From positions 248,001 to 312,000 of the forward strand of contig JAPOVL010000013.1 of NCBI GenBank assembly GCA_026708115.1: a stretch of 64,000 nt of DNA, in the 5' to 3' direction. The notes below the pieces were generated by a model, which saw only the letters and a program-made list of their open reading frames with translations, had not been told where the DNA came from and ran no database searches. The translations under genes and the position numbers were made by a program. Shown here piece after piece: positions 43,681 through 51,511 of this stretch (position 1 is the stretch's first letter; the number at the start of each line of letters is the position of its first letter). This stretch comes from Chloroflexota bacterium. GTDB lineage: Bacteria > Chloroflexota > Anaerolineae > Aggregatilineales > Phototrophicaceae.

Positions 43681-46192
43681 TGGGATCTCCTTCGCTGGTA
43701 GGAAACTCAGCAATTTTGAATTCGTCAAGTTCTGGGTGGATCCTTGCGGATTCAAGGTTTTCAGCGTATAGGACAGAAACACCATTCGGGTAAAGCTGGC
43801 TCATTTGAGCTAAATCGAAAAAGTATTCTACAGACCGGGAACCCGTATCTTCAAATCTCTTCCGTTTGTCATTCAGAATTTCTTCCATTGCACCGCTACC
43901 GGGATGGCTTGAGCCAATGTAAAGGATTGCCAAATCTAAATGATGCGTTATTCCTTCCTTGCCTGTATTACCCGTCTTGCCGATTATAGCCTTGCTCTCA
44001 CTATCAATGATTTCTCCGGCACTCACATAGATTTCGGATAGGTGAGCAAACGCATAGAATATCCGCCCGTCTTCGTGCCAGCGATCAGGATTGTGATCAA
44101 CTGAATTTACAAGACGCTCGTGGTACGACCGCTCATCCCTTAAACGCTGCGCCGCTAGTCCCTGCCATTCCAATTGCCGCATAATCTCGTCGTTTGATTG
44201 GTAAACAAACGACGGGAAACTAATTACGACATAATTGCCCAAGTCCTTGTGACCAGTGACAACAAACTCTACTCTTACATCTGGACCAATTACCGGCGAC
44301 TGAAGTCTGAACGAGTCATAAATATCTCTTCTGCGGTTGTAGTCACGCGTACGCACCCCCAATTTACTGGTGGTTCTATCCGCCCAAGGTCTATCCGATA
44401 TTTCAATATCCAACGGTCCGCCATGGGCTTTCTCATCAGGAATAATGGGCAGTATCTCATAGCCCGGCGGAGTGACGGTGGCAGCGTCTTTCTCAAGTGG
44501 AACAAAGTCGAATACAGCGTCCCTGTCATTGGTATCTATCCAGTACTTCTGGTCGCCTATTTTAACCAAAGCGAGACCCGGATTCTGCTTAGAAAACTCA
44601 TATACACTAAACGGTACTGACGGATCAGCGCCTGTTAAAATCGAAACGGGTTTGTCCACATTCGGATCAAATTCTTCATCAATGTAGATTCTCAAGGTTC
44701 CCGAAACCTTCATTACCCCAATAGGGTGTGGTATTAGTGCTTCTGTCAGTGCATTCAGGAAGTCGAGCGAGGTGTTGTCATAAATCTGTCCAGATACTTG
44801 TACACGTCGTGAAGTGAAGGGACTAGACGCTAAGTCAACTCGACGAAACTCTAGTTCAGCGTCGGGGTCTCTTAGATCAATCCAGAATTCACTTCCACCG
44901 AATTCAATCTTGACGGCGTAGGGATCTGAGGGGGATTGGTCCAATACCCTTAATCTGGTTTCGTCTATTGAAAAAGACCAGTCAGGAATCGCCTCACTGC
45001 GAAGAACAGTTTCTTCATTTCCGTACAAGTTTAAATTCCCTTTTACGTGCACCGCTACATATTGCTCTTCCTGCCACATCATCCACTCCGGCGGATTGAG
45101 CCGATCCGCGCGCGCCTGTGCCCAAGACCTGGATTCCAGCAGCGCATGTTCCTGTGCCGTCCCCGGAGCCACTTCATAACTGGCTTCCTCGGCGCGTATA
45201 CGAATCATTCCGCGCGGGCCACGAATGTAGACATATTCGTAGCCCTGTGGCGTCACCACCATCAGCATCTCCGCGCCCGCCGCGAAAGCCGCGCGCAAGT
45301 CCGCCTCCGAGGCATCGCTGCCGTTGGGATGATTGTGTATGAAGATCAAGTCGAGTCCCTTAAAGGCTTCGACCTCGTAGTCCTGCAAGCCTACATACTG
45401 TTGCCCGCCAGCGCCCAGAACGCCCGGCCGGTTGAGCAAGGTCCGACCGGTCTTGGCCTCAATGACTGTCAAACCTTCAATCGTGTTATCCGCCAGGTCT
45501 TGCGCCGTCGTCTCGACCGGCGCCGAATCCGCTTGCGCCAACCTCTTATCCCAATCCGAGTGTCTGACTTCGTCAAGCAATTCCAACGCACGCCGATCAG
45601 ATTTATCGTCCAAGCCCGATTCCGCGAACTGTGCCATATACTCAGCAATCTGTTCCTTGGACGGCAGGCCATACTCTTTGACAACCACCAAGGCAACCCA
45701 TGCCAAGTCATCATCCACTATGCTCAAGAGATAATCGATATGCTGCCTTTGTCCTTCGCTTACAGCTGTGTAGCCGGTCAAAGAAGTCGCTTCCTCCGGC
45801 TCGAAGTCCAGCAGTCCCGCTTCGCTGATATCGCGTATTCCTTCGTGCTCCGAAAAGCCGGCAATAGCTTGCTCGCCCGAACCGGCGGCGAGGGCGTCTC
45901 TCTTCTTTTTCTTATTCTTCTTTTTGTCCTTAGGCTCGCCAACACCCGCCACCACATAATTGAAGTCCTGGTTCAGCATATTGTTCTGCTGGTGAGTCGT
46001 TGCAGGCGCCGGTTGGCTGTTGGGCGTTGTCGACGCTGGCGGCTTCGGCGCTGGCGGACGCGTGTAAATGACCGGTTTGCCGCCAGAATCAAAATTCTCC
46101 GGCACTTTCTCCGGGTTGTTGATTATGAACTTCTCGCCATCATAAACGATCGAGCCTTCTTGGTCCGATGAAAATCCAGTAAACGACATCAT
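43652..46192 (-). CDS. JAB/JAMM domain protein with LytM/M23-like C-terminus (full-length)
   Basis: 846 residues behind AAGGAAGAG. Parts in order: a Pro/Thr/Asn-rich start with a Lys run (KKKNKKKKR, about 91-99); a helical region (130-235); a JAB/MPN domain (about 238-330) with the JAMM residues H286, H288, S295 and D298 and a candidate catalytic E245; SH3-like strands EFWIDLRDPDAELEFRRV (about 435-452) and KYWIDTNDRDAVFDFVPL (about 549-566); and a LytM/M23-like domain (about 610-760) with H717 (FAHLSE) and H751-L-D753. D753 replaces the usual zinc His, and the first HxxxD site is also not canonical, so peptidase activity is doubtful. JAB plus a wall hydrolase is the layout of phage tail-tip protein K. 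No signal peptide is present. Confidence 0.85.
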   Translation of the reverse strand: MMSFTGFSSDQEGSIVYDGEKFIINNPEKVPENFDSGGKPVIYTRPPAPKPPASTTPNSQPAPATTHQQNNMLNQDFNYVVAGVGEPKDKKKNKKKKRDALAAGSGEQAIAGFSEHEGIRDISEAGLLDFEPEEATSLTGYTAVSEGQRQHIDYLLSIVDDDLAWVALVVVKEYGLPSKEQIAEYMAQFAESGLDDKSDRRALELLDEVRHSDWDKRLAQADSAPVETTAQDLADNTIEGLTVIEAKTGRTLLNRPGVLGAGGQQYVGLQDYEVEAFKGLDLIFIHNHPNGSDASEADLRAAFAAGAEMLMVVTPQGYEYVYIRGPRGMIRIRAEEASYEVAPGTAQEHALLESRSWAQARADRLNPPEWMMWQEEQYVAVHVKGNLNLYGNEETVLRSEAIPDWSFSIDETRLRVLDQSPSDPYAVKIEFGGSEFWIDLRDPDAELEFRRVDLASSPFTSRRVQVSGQIYDNTSLDFLNALTEALIPHPIGVMKVSGTLRIYIDEEFDPNVDKPVSILTGADPSVPFSVYEFSKQNPGLALVKIGDQKYWIDTNDRDAVFDFVPLEKDAATVTPPGYEILPIIPDEKAHGGPLDIEISDRPWADRTTSKLGVRTRDYNRRRDIYDSFRLQSPVIGPDVRVEFVVTGHKDLGNYVVISFPSFVYQSNDEIMRQLEWQGLAAQRLRDERSYHERLVNSVDHNPDRWHEDGRIFYAFAHLSEIYVSAGEIIDSESKAIIGKTGNTGKEGITHHLDLAILYIGSSHPGSGAMEEILNDKRKRFEDTGSRSVEYFFDLAQMSQLYPNGVSVLYAENLESARIHPELDEFKIAEFPTSEGDPNASIYFEDE
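44758..45424. repeat. JAB block, copy in the full-length gene
   Basis: The parental copy of the 667-base block repeated at 36122-36788 and, in large part, in 41670-42306. It covers the HxH...D half of the JAB domain and the first SH3-like strand set. Confidence 0.9.
45481..45900. repeat. Pre-JAB block, copy in the full-length gene
   Basis: The 420-base counterpart of 39145-39564. It lies 56 bases from the JAB block, so the gene contains two separate recombination modules. Confidence 0.9.
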
Positions 46193-46203
46193 CTCTTCCT
46201 TGT

Positions 46204-46275
46204 CTAAAACATCAAATGGATCTGTGAATGGGGGGATGCGCAGCTTGCCCTGTCACAAGCCGCTGCGCGCCCCCC
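46204..46275. repeat. Hairpin leader element of the full-length gene
   Basis: AAAACATCAAATGGATCTGT, then stem GGGGGGATGCGCAGC, loop core TTGCCCTGTCACAAGCC and pairing strand GCTGCGCGCCCCCC. It lies between the major tail protein stop and the JAB gene start. Confidence 0.78.
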
Positions 46276-46299
46276 AACCGATTTACGGTAATCCGCTGA

Positions 46300-46737
46300 C
46301 TAGACCGCGCCCCAGGTCGGCGCTGTGCCTGTCGCCGGCTGCAAGGTCGCCGTGAACATCACCGCCCCGCCGGTCGTGATCTGCGGACGGTAGCTCGACA
46401 CCAGGAACTCTCCGCTGTACTTGGGATCGTTCGTGGTCGGCGCCGCGTTGTCGCCCACTTGCACCTCCAGCGAGACCTGGCTCCCGGCCGCGAAGGCGCC
46501 CTGGATGACCGTGTGCGTGCCGCTGTCACCGTCGGTCGTCAGATAACCCTGAATCGTCACCGGCGCCCGCAGCTGCCCATTGATGTACTGATGCACTTCG
46601 TCGCCGAAGCCGGTGACATCGAACTGGTCGTAGGTCAGTCCCAGGTCGATGCTGCGGATGTCCCCATCCGCGAATGCCCGCAAGGTACCGCTACTGTCGT
46701 CCATCTTGACGATGACGTGATCTCCTGACAATGCCAT
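46300..46737 (-). CDS. Siphophage-type major tail (tube) protein
   Basis: A 145-residue protein with the tail-tube pattern of long-tailed phages: HVIVKMDDSSGTLRAFADGD, then QFDVTGFGDEVHQYINGQ, a central TIQGYL, and the C-terminal KYSGEFLVSSYRPQITTGG followed by VMFTATLQPATG. Tail tube proteins stack into hexameric rings. AAGGAGAAAG precedes the ATG. The neighbouring genes are also structural, but no terminase, portal, capsid or tape measure is in the window. It may belong to a defective prophage or a domesticated tail-like particle. Confidence 0.82.
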   Translation of the reverse strand: MALSGDHVIVKMDDSSGTLRAFADGDIRSIDLGLTYDQFDVTGFGDEVHQYINGQLRAPVTIQGYLTTDGDSGTHTVIQGAFAAGSQVSLEVQVGDNAAPTTNDPKYSGEFLVSSYRPQITTGGAVMFTATLQPATGTAPTWGAV

Positions 46738-46778
46738 GATTTCTTTCTCCTTTTTGTGTTTTGGTTTTGTACTGATTG

Positions 46779-49028
46779 CTAGTCGTTAAATTGCGAGCTC
46801 TGCGCTGTGGCGGTAGCGTAGTCCGACCAAGGTCCCCTGCCGCCCCGATTGATAGCCGCTACTCTGAACCTGTAGTCTCCAGAAGTCGCGCCCATCACGG
46901 TGTGAGATAGCGTGTTAATGTTCGGCAGATGAAGTTGCTCGTTTACACCGTGGCGAACGTCAAGTTCATAGGTTGTGATCGGCGCCCCGCCTTGCGCGGG
47001 CGGGGTGATCGCAGCAGTAATTTCCCCGCTGCGAACAGTCAGGGTCGGCGGCTGCGGTTTGGCGGGCGGCTCTATGACCTGCGGCCGGTTGCCCGCGACA
47101 ATCCAATCCTTGGCTCGATTCGCCTGTCCGCTGTCGGCCACCAGAACTCGGATCGACGAAGCATACTCGATGCTTGTCGGGCGCGCTGTCGAAGCAAATC
47201 TCAAGCTCTCGCTATTGCTACGGGTGTTGGCTGAAACGGGAAACTCATAGATCTGGTTGTCGCCGTACAAGTAGATATAGAACGAGGCGCTGGACAACAA
47301 TGAAGGAATGTCCTCCCACTCCTGCACGGACGTCCCGCTGAACTCAAGCAACGATTCCGTTTTCCAATCCACTATTTGTACTTCGATGTCCGTATTCTTG
47401 CCGTTTGTCTTTGTCAAATTCAACCAGCGACTACCGGTAACTTGGTCGAAATTGCCCAACAACGTGTTGCAGCTTGGATCACGCGATGAGAACTCAAAGT
47501 CAGTCAGCAGCCCTTGTGGCGGCGGTGGCAGCATAATGTTACCGTAGTCCGACCATTCTCCCCTGCCAGCCCGATTGATGGCCGTCACTCGGAACTCGTA
47601 GGAGGTGCCATTGGTCAAACCCATCACGGTGTGAGACAGCGCGTTGAGGTTTGGCACATGTGTATGTGATCCGGTTGCCCCGGACTCGCGATAGCTCAGT
47701 TCATAGGTTGTGATAGGCGATCCTCCTCGCGCAGGCGGGGTGATCGTCACGGTGGCCTGCTCGGCGCCAGCGACCAGGCTCGGTGGCTGTGGCTTGTCTG
47801 GCGGCGCTACGGTCTCGGGCTGGTTGCCCGCCGCGATCCAGTTCTTGATTCGACTCGCCTGACTGCTATTCGCAACCAATAGGCGAATCTGCGAGCCAGC
47901 CGCGATGCTTGCCGGACGCGGCGTTGAACTAAAACCCATGGACCGACCACCAAGCGCTGAATTGGCGTTCATAGCAAACTCAAAGATTTCATTGCTGTTG
48001 GGCAGATGGATGTAGAATGAAGAGTTTGGTAGAAGCGAGGGTAGAAGTTCCCAGTCATGCTCTTCCCAACCTCCGAATTCAGCTTGACGGTGGGGAAGGG
48101 GCGAGGCATCTGTGCCCCAAACCAGCGCCTCTAAGGAAATGTCTGTCCTCAGACCACCCGTTTTTGTCAAATTTAACCAACGATTGCCGGTATGGTTGCT
48201 ACTATCATTCAACAGGTAGGCTGGCTCCCCTTCATTCGGATTGAGCGTTGCGAACTTAAAGTCAGCCAGCAATCCTTGGGGGAAGGGAACTGGCTTGTGT
48301 ATCCGAATCAGCGAAATTGCGATTTTGATGCGATCCCGCGCGGCCGGGTCGGCTGTGGTCACCCAGCGGACATAGCGAGGGATTATCTTGTTGATCTTGA
48401 CCTGCTCGGAGCCGATCGTCCGCCCATCCAGCGCGAAGGTCGCCAAAACGCTTTCTTCGCCGGCGAAGGCGCCGCTGTCCGAACCTTCAATGCTGAATGC
48501 ATAGGCATCGCTGACGGCGGCGTCAAGCACATGCAGACAAGCCAAGCCGCCTCCATCCGTAGAAGCGCCGTTGTCCAACGCGCCCCCGGCGGATGACCCG
48601 ATGACATGCCTCGGATTTGTCAGGGCTACCCCCCAACCGCCGTTTTCATCCTGATTGGCGAAGACCGCCTGGAAGGGGATCATCCGGTTGAACTGAGGCA
48701 GCGTGCCATAACGCCCCTGTCGCGTCAGCATACTGAAGACTGGGTCGCCCACCGCCGGTTCCGCGTTCTCCCGCACATAGATCGAGAAGAGCCCAGCAAG
48801 ATCCGCCCCTTTAAGCACCGGATGGGATCCCGCTTCGCCGCTGTTCATGAAGCCGGCATGCTGCACCGCCATCATGCGTTGCCCGGGGATGAATTTACGC
48901 ACCTTGTCTCTAAAGGCGGTGATATCAAAGACGTCGCGGTCCTCATTGATGCTGACGTGGTTGCTGTCGCCGGTGATGTCATAGCCATCAACCAGGACTT
49001 GTACATGATCGCTTGAGAGTTTCGACAT
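46779..49028 (-). CDS. Tail-tube-like protein with two fibronectin III domains
   Basis: 749 residues from the ATG at 49028 (AGGAGG before it). The N-terminal 150 residues repeat the tail-tube design of the next gene (VSINEDRDVFDITAFRDKVR, KFIPGQRMMAVQHAG). A beta domain follows (150-260), then two copies of a unit made of a 130-residue module (RWLNLTKTGGLRTDI; RWLNLTKTNGKNTDI) and an FN3 domain (ITTYELSYRES...YEFRVTAINRAGRGEWSDY in outline). Tandem FN3 domains are common on phage tail tubes and surface proteins and may bind carbohydrate or protein. It starts seven bases after the stop of 49038-49421, so they are coupled. Confidence 0.78.
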   Translation of the reverse strand: MSKLSSDHVQVLVDGYDITGDSNHVSINEDRDVFDITAFRDKVRKFIPGQRMMAVQHAGFMNSGEAGSHPVLKGADLAGLFSIYVRENAEPAVGDPVFSMLTRQGRYGTLPQFNRMIPFQAVFANQDENGGWGVALTNPRHVIGSSAGGALDNGASTDGGGLACLHVLDAAVSDAYAFSIEGSDSGAFAGEESVLATFALDGRTIGSEQVKINKIIPRYVRWVTTADPAARDRIKIAISLIRIHKPVPFPQGLLADFKFATLNPNEGEPAYLLNDSSNHTGNRWLNLTKTGGLRTDISLEALVWGTDASPLPHRQAEFGGWEEHDWELLPSLLPNSSFYIHLPNSNEIFEFAMNANSALGGRSMGFSSTPRPASIAAGSQIRLLVANSSQASRIKNWIAAGNQPETVAPPDKPQPPSLVAGAEQATVTITPPARGGSPITTYELSYRESGATGSHTHVPNLNALSHTVMGLTNGTSYEFRVTAINRAGRGEWSDYGNIMLPPPPQGLLTDFEFSSRDPSCNTLLGNFDQVTGSRWLNLTKTNGKNTDIEVQIVDWKTESLLEFSGTSVQEWEDIPSLLSSASFYIYLYGDNQIYEFPVSANTRSNSESLRFASTARPTSIEYASSIRVLVADSGQANRAKDWIVAGNRPQVIEPPAKPQPPTLTVRSGEITAAITPPAQGGAPITTYELDVRHGVNEQLHLPNINTLSHTVMGATSGDYRFRVAAINRGGRGPWSDYATATAQSSQFND

Positions 49029-49037
49029 CATCTCCTC

Positions 49038-49421
49038 CTAGATATGCTGATAGCGGTTGACATAACCGTGCAGGACGATGGCGTTGGCCGCGGCGGCGAA
49101 GGCGCGGACAAGCGCGCCATTCTGCAGCACGTGGCCCGGGGTGACTTCCGTGAAGCCGCTCTCCGCCGGAATCGTGACTTCGATGAGATCATCCGGGCTG
49201 TCCGTCCCGCCCCATTCCACCGTCAATTTGACCGGGGTAGCCGACGTGTTGACCGCCTGAATAAAGATCTCATCCCATTCATTAGCGGCGATACTGCTCA
49301 GCGCCGTATGGACCAGGGTGCCGGGGCTGCTGCTCGCCGCCACTTTGATGCCGCGCCCGTCAGTGCTGCCGCTCAGCTTCCGCTTCTGGTAATCGCGATA
49401 GTCGCGCATGTTGTTGTGCAT
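49038..49421 (-). CDS. Small phage-structural-like protein
   Basis: 127 residues from the ATG at 49421 (AAAGGAGAAG before it). A charged start (MHNNMRDYRDYQKRKLSGST) is followed by a beta-rich domain (HTALSSIAANEWDEIFIQAV, TPVKLTVEWGGTDSPDD, HGYVNRYQHI). The style fits minor virion proteins, and it is bracketed by tail-like genes, but I cannot name a family. The frame continues upstream to 49520 without a good start. Confidence 0.6.
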   Translation of the reverse strand: MHNNMRDYRDYQKRKLSGSTDGRGIKVAASSSPGTLVHTALSSIAANEWDEIFIQAVNTSATPVKLTVEWGGTDSPDDLIEVTIPAESGFTEVTPGHVLQNGALVRAFAAAANAIVLHGYVNRYQHI

Positions 49422-49467
49422 ATTGCTTCTCCTTTCTTGCTCCTCGAGCATGCTGATGGAAGTATGC

Positions 49468-49944
49468 CTAAATTTCCCGCACCCAGAATTGGGCACCGGC
49501 AAGCAGACGTATTCCATCACGCTGAGTCTTGTATTGAAGTTTGAAGGTATGGGTGCCAGCGCTCAGGTTCTGAATCAAGTGGGTAAAACTCAAATCATGA
49601 TACCAGCTGTGTAGCCGGGTTGATAAAATGCCTTTATCGCCGCCTTGGCGATTTCCGTCGACATCAATATCAATATCGCAATCGGTGTCTCCACTTTTAC
49701 GTCTCCCTGTGCCGTGAAGATGAACCAAAACATCTCCACCAACTGTCGTAATCGACAGGTTCAGGTTATCGCCGTCTACATCGGTAAACTCAGGAGCGTG
49801 TAGAACAGCGATCTCCTCCGTCGTCGTGTAGACGGCCGTCGCCGGATTCTTAAGCGTCGCCAGGTTCTCGCCGACCTCGTTCATATCGCTGGCGGCAATC
49901 AGTTCTCCGGTCTCCCAATCCGTTTTGGGTATCGTCCAAGCCAT
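49468..49944 (-). CDS. Tail-fibre-like jelly-roll protein, paralog 4
   Basis: 158 residues behind AAAGGAGGAC. The N-terminal 35 residues (MAWTIPKTDWETGELIAASD, MNEVGENLATLKNP) are the common start of phage tail and minor structural proteins. The rest is a beta-sandwich with DGDNLNLSITTVGGDVLVHL, FTHLIQNLSAGTHTFKLQ and AGAQFWVREI, resembling TNF/C1q-like jelly rolls, which form trimeric receptor-binding knobs. It is the most downstream of four tandem copies. Confidence 0.75.
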   Translation of the reverse strand: MAWTIPKTDWETGELIAASDMNEVGENLATLKNPATAVYTTTEEIAVLHAPEFTDVDGDNLNLSITTVGGDVLVHLHGTGRRKSGDTDCDIDIDVDGNRQGGDKGILSTRLHSWYHDLSFTHLIQNLSAGTHTFKLQYKTQRDGIRLLAGAQFWVREI

Positions 49945-50000
49945 TGTATGTCCTCCTTTTTTCGACTTTAGTCATTTTCTCGTGTATACCGGATTTGTCC

Positions 50001-50065
50001 TGCTAAACATCAAGCAAGTTTGTGAATGTGTCGTGTGGATTTGCCCTGTCACAAATCAGTCCACA
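50001..50065. repeat. Hairpin leader element before paralog 4
   Basis: TGCTAAACATCAAGCAAGTT, then stem GTGTGGA, loop core TTTGCCCTGTCACAAATC and pairing TCCACA. Confidence 0.7.
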
Positions 50066-50151
50066 GAACACCCTCTGTTTACTACATGCGCTGTAATACC
50101 CCATTTCTTATTGTTTCATCCGCGCCTCCTCCTTTCGTATTCGCCGATCCC

Positions 50152-50610
50152 TTAGATCTCCCGCACCCAGAATTGGGCGTGGGAGCGCAGAGTCGTCGCG
50201 TGGTTTCTGCCTTGGAGCTTGAAAGTATGAGATCCGGCGCTCAGATTCTGAACCAGGTGAGTAAAATTCAGAAGTTCATGATTTGGCTCCCCACGCCTCA
50301 AACCATACTCGTCATGACCCAGTCGGGTCCCATCAACTTCAACATCAATCCTGAAGGGTTTGTTTGCCACCACGCCATGAAAATGAACCATGACATCTCC
50401 ACCTGCGGTGGTAATCGTCAGATTGAGGTTGCTATCGATATCGACAAACGTGCTACTGTTCGAAATAGCTATATCCGCCGTCGTCGTGTGGACTGCAACC
50501 GCCTTTCGTACCCTGTCGAGTTCTACCAGATTTTCGCCCACCGCGTTCATACCGCTGACCATCATCAGTTCTCCGACTTCCCAATCCGTTTTGGGTGTTG
50601 TCCAAGCCAT
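50152..50610 (-). CDS. Tail-fibre-like jelly-roll protein, paralog 3
   Basis: 152 residues from the ATG at 50610 (AGGAGAAC before it); the open frame up to 50721 crosses the leader repeat and is not used. Start MAWTTPKTDWEVGELMMVSG. The beta part has NLNLTITTAGGDVMVHFHG, LNFTHLVQNLSAGSHTFKL and AQFWVREI. The central loops (about residues 80-115) differ most between the paralogs, as expected for binding surfaces. Confidence 0.75.
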   Translation of the reverse strand: MAWTTPKTDWEVGELMMVSGMNAVGENLVELDRVRKAVAVHTTTADIAISNSSTFVDIDSNLNLTITTAGGDVMVHFHGVVANKPFRIDVEVDGTRLGHDEYGLRRGEPNHELLNFTHLVQNLSAGSHTFKLQGRNHATTLRSHAQFWVREI

Positions 50611-50667
50611 TGTATGTTCTCCTTTTTTTCGACTTCTGTCATTTCTCGTGTATACCGGATTTGTCCT

Positions 50668-50735
50668 GCTAAACATCAAGCAGGTTCGTGAAATTGTCGT
50701 GTGGACTTCGCCCTGTCGCAAGCCGGCCCACAGGA
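50668..50735. repeat. Hairpin leader element before paralog 3
   Basis: GCTAAACATCAAGCAGGTTC, then GTGTGGACTTCGCCCTGTCG and CAAGCCGGCCCACAG. Near-identical to the element at 51361-51430. Confidence 0.72.
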
Positions 50736-50818
50736 CACAAGCGTGTGCTGCGTACTCTGTAATCTCCCATTTCTTATTGTTTCATCCGCGCCTCCTCCTA
50801 TTTATACTTACTGATCCC

Positions 50819-51304
50819 TTAGATCTCCCGAACCCAGAATTGGGCGCCCGGATATAGTATGAGTCCACGACCAGTATCATTCCCTTTCCACTGTAGTTTG
50901 AAGGTATGGAATCCAGCGCTTAAGCCCTGAATCAATCGGTCAAATGATAAGGAATGACGGCGATCGCCGTGGACAAGATCGATATGTGTAAGTCCATTGT
51001 CACCGCCTTGGCGGGTTCCGTCGACATCAACATCGAAATGACAGCGGTTAGGACCAACATTGCGTGCCATTGCACCGTCAAAATGAACCAGCACGTCTCC
51101 ACCTGTTGTCGTAATCGTCAGGTTCAAGTTGGTGCTGTCAAGATCGGAAAATTCATTACCGACTACTCTGATCTCCTCGCTTGTCGTGTTGATGGCGGTC
51201 GCCGGATTCTTAAGCGTCGCCAGGTTCTCGCCGACCTCGTTCATATCGCCGGGGCTCACCAGCTCTCCGACCTCCCAATCAGTTTTGGGTGCCGTCCAAG
51301 CCAT
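50819..51304 (-). CDS. Tail-fibre-like jelly-roll protein, paralog 2
   Basis: 161 residues from the ATG at 51304 behind AAAGGAGGAC. Same N-terminal module (MAWTAPKTDWEVGELVSPGD) and jelly-roll design (NLNLTITTTGGDVLVHFDG; FDRLIQGLSAGFHTFKLQW; GAQFWVREI). It includes FDVDVDGTRQGGDNGLTHI, where paralog 4 has a parallel DVDGNRQGGDKG. The upstream open frame is the leader repeat, as for paralog 3. Confidence 0.75.
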   Translation of the reverse strand: MAWTAPKTDWEVGELVSPGDMNEVGENLATLKNPATAINTTSEEIRVVGNEFSDLDSTNLNLTITTTGGDVLVHFDGAMARNVGPNRCHFDVDVDGTRQGGDNGLTHIDLVHGDRRHSLSFDRLIQGLSAGFHTFKLQWKGNDTGRGLILYPGAQFWVREI

Positions 51305-51360
51305 TGTATGTCCTCCTTTTTTTCGACTTTTGTCATTTCTCGCGCATACTGGATTTGTCC

Positions 51361-51430
51361 TGCTGAACATCAAGCAGGTTCGTGAAATTGTCGTGTGGAC
51401 TTCGCTCTGCCGCAAGCCGGCCCACAGGAC
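51361..51430. repeat. Hairpin leader element before paralog 2
   Basis: TGCTGAACATCAAGCAGGTT, then GTGTGGACTTCGCTCTGCCG and CAAGCCGGCCCACAGGAC. Confidence 0.72.
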
Positions 51431-51511
51431 ACAAGCGTGTGCTGCGTACTCTGTAATCTCCCAGTTCTTATTGCCTCTTGCCCGCCGTATCCTTTCGTAT
51501 TCGCTGATCCC

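Noticed and set aside
45047..46171. Long plus-strand open frame of 374 codons opposite the JAB gene, with shorter copies at 36411-36806 and 41929-42324
   Set aside because: It is the antisense of the repeated JAB block. Its product is His/Arg-rich and of low complexity, it has no ribosome binding site, and its repetition simply follows the DNA repeat.
34169..46192. CRISPR-like or simple tandem array reading of the repeats
   Set aside because: Repeat units are hundreds of bases long and coding, and the spacing is irregular. There are no short regularly spaced repeats and no cas genes.
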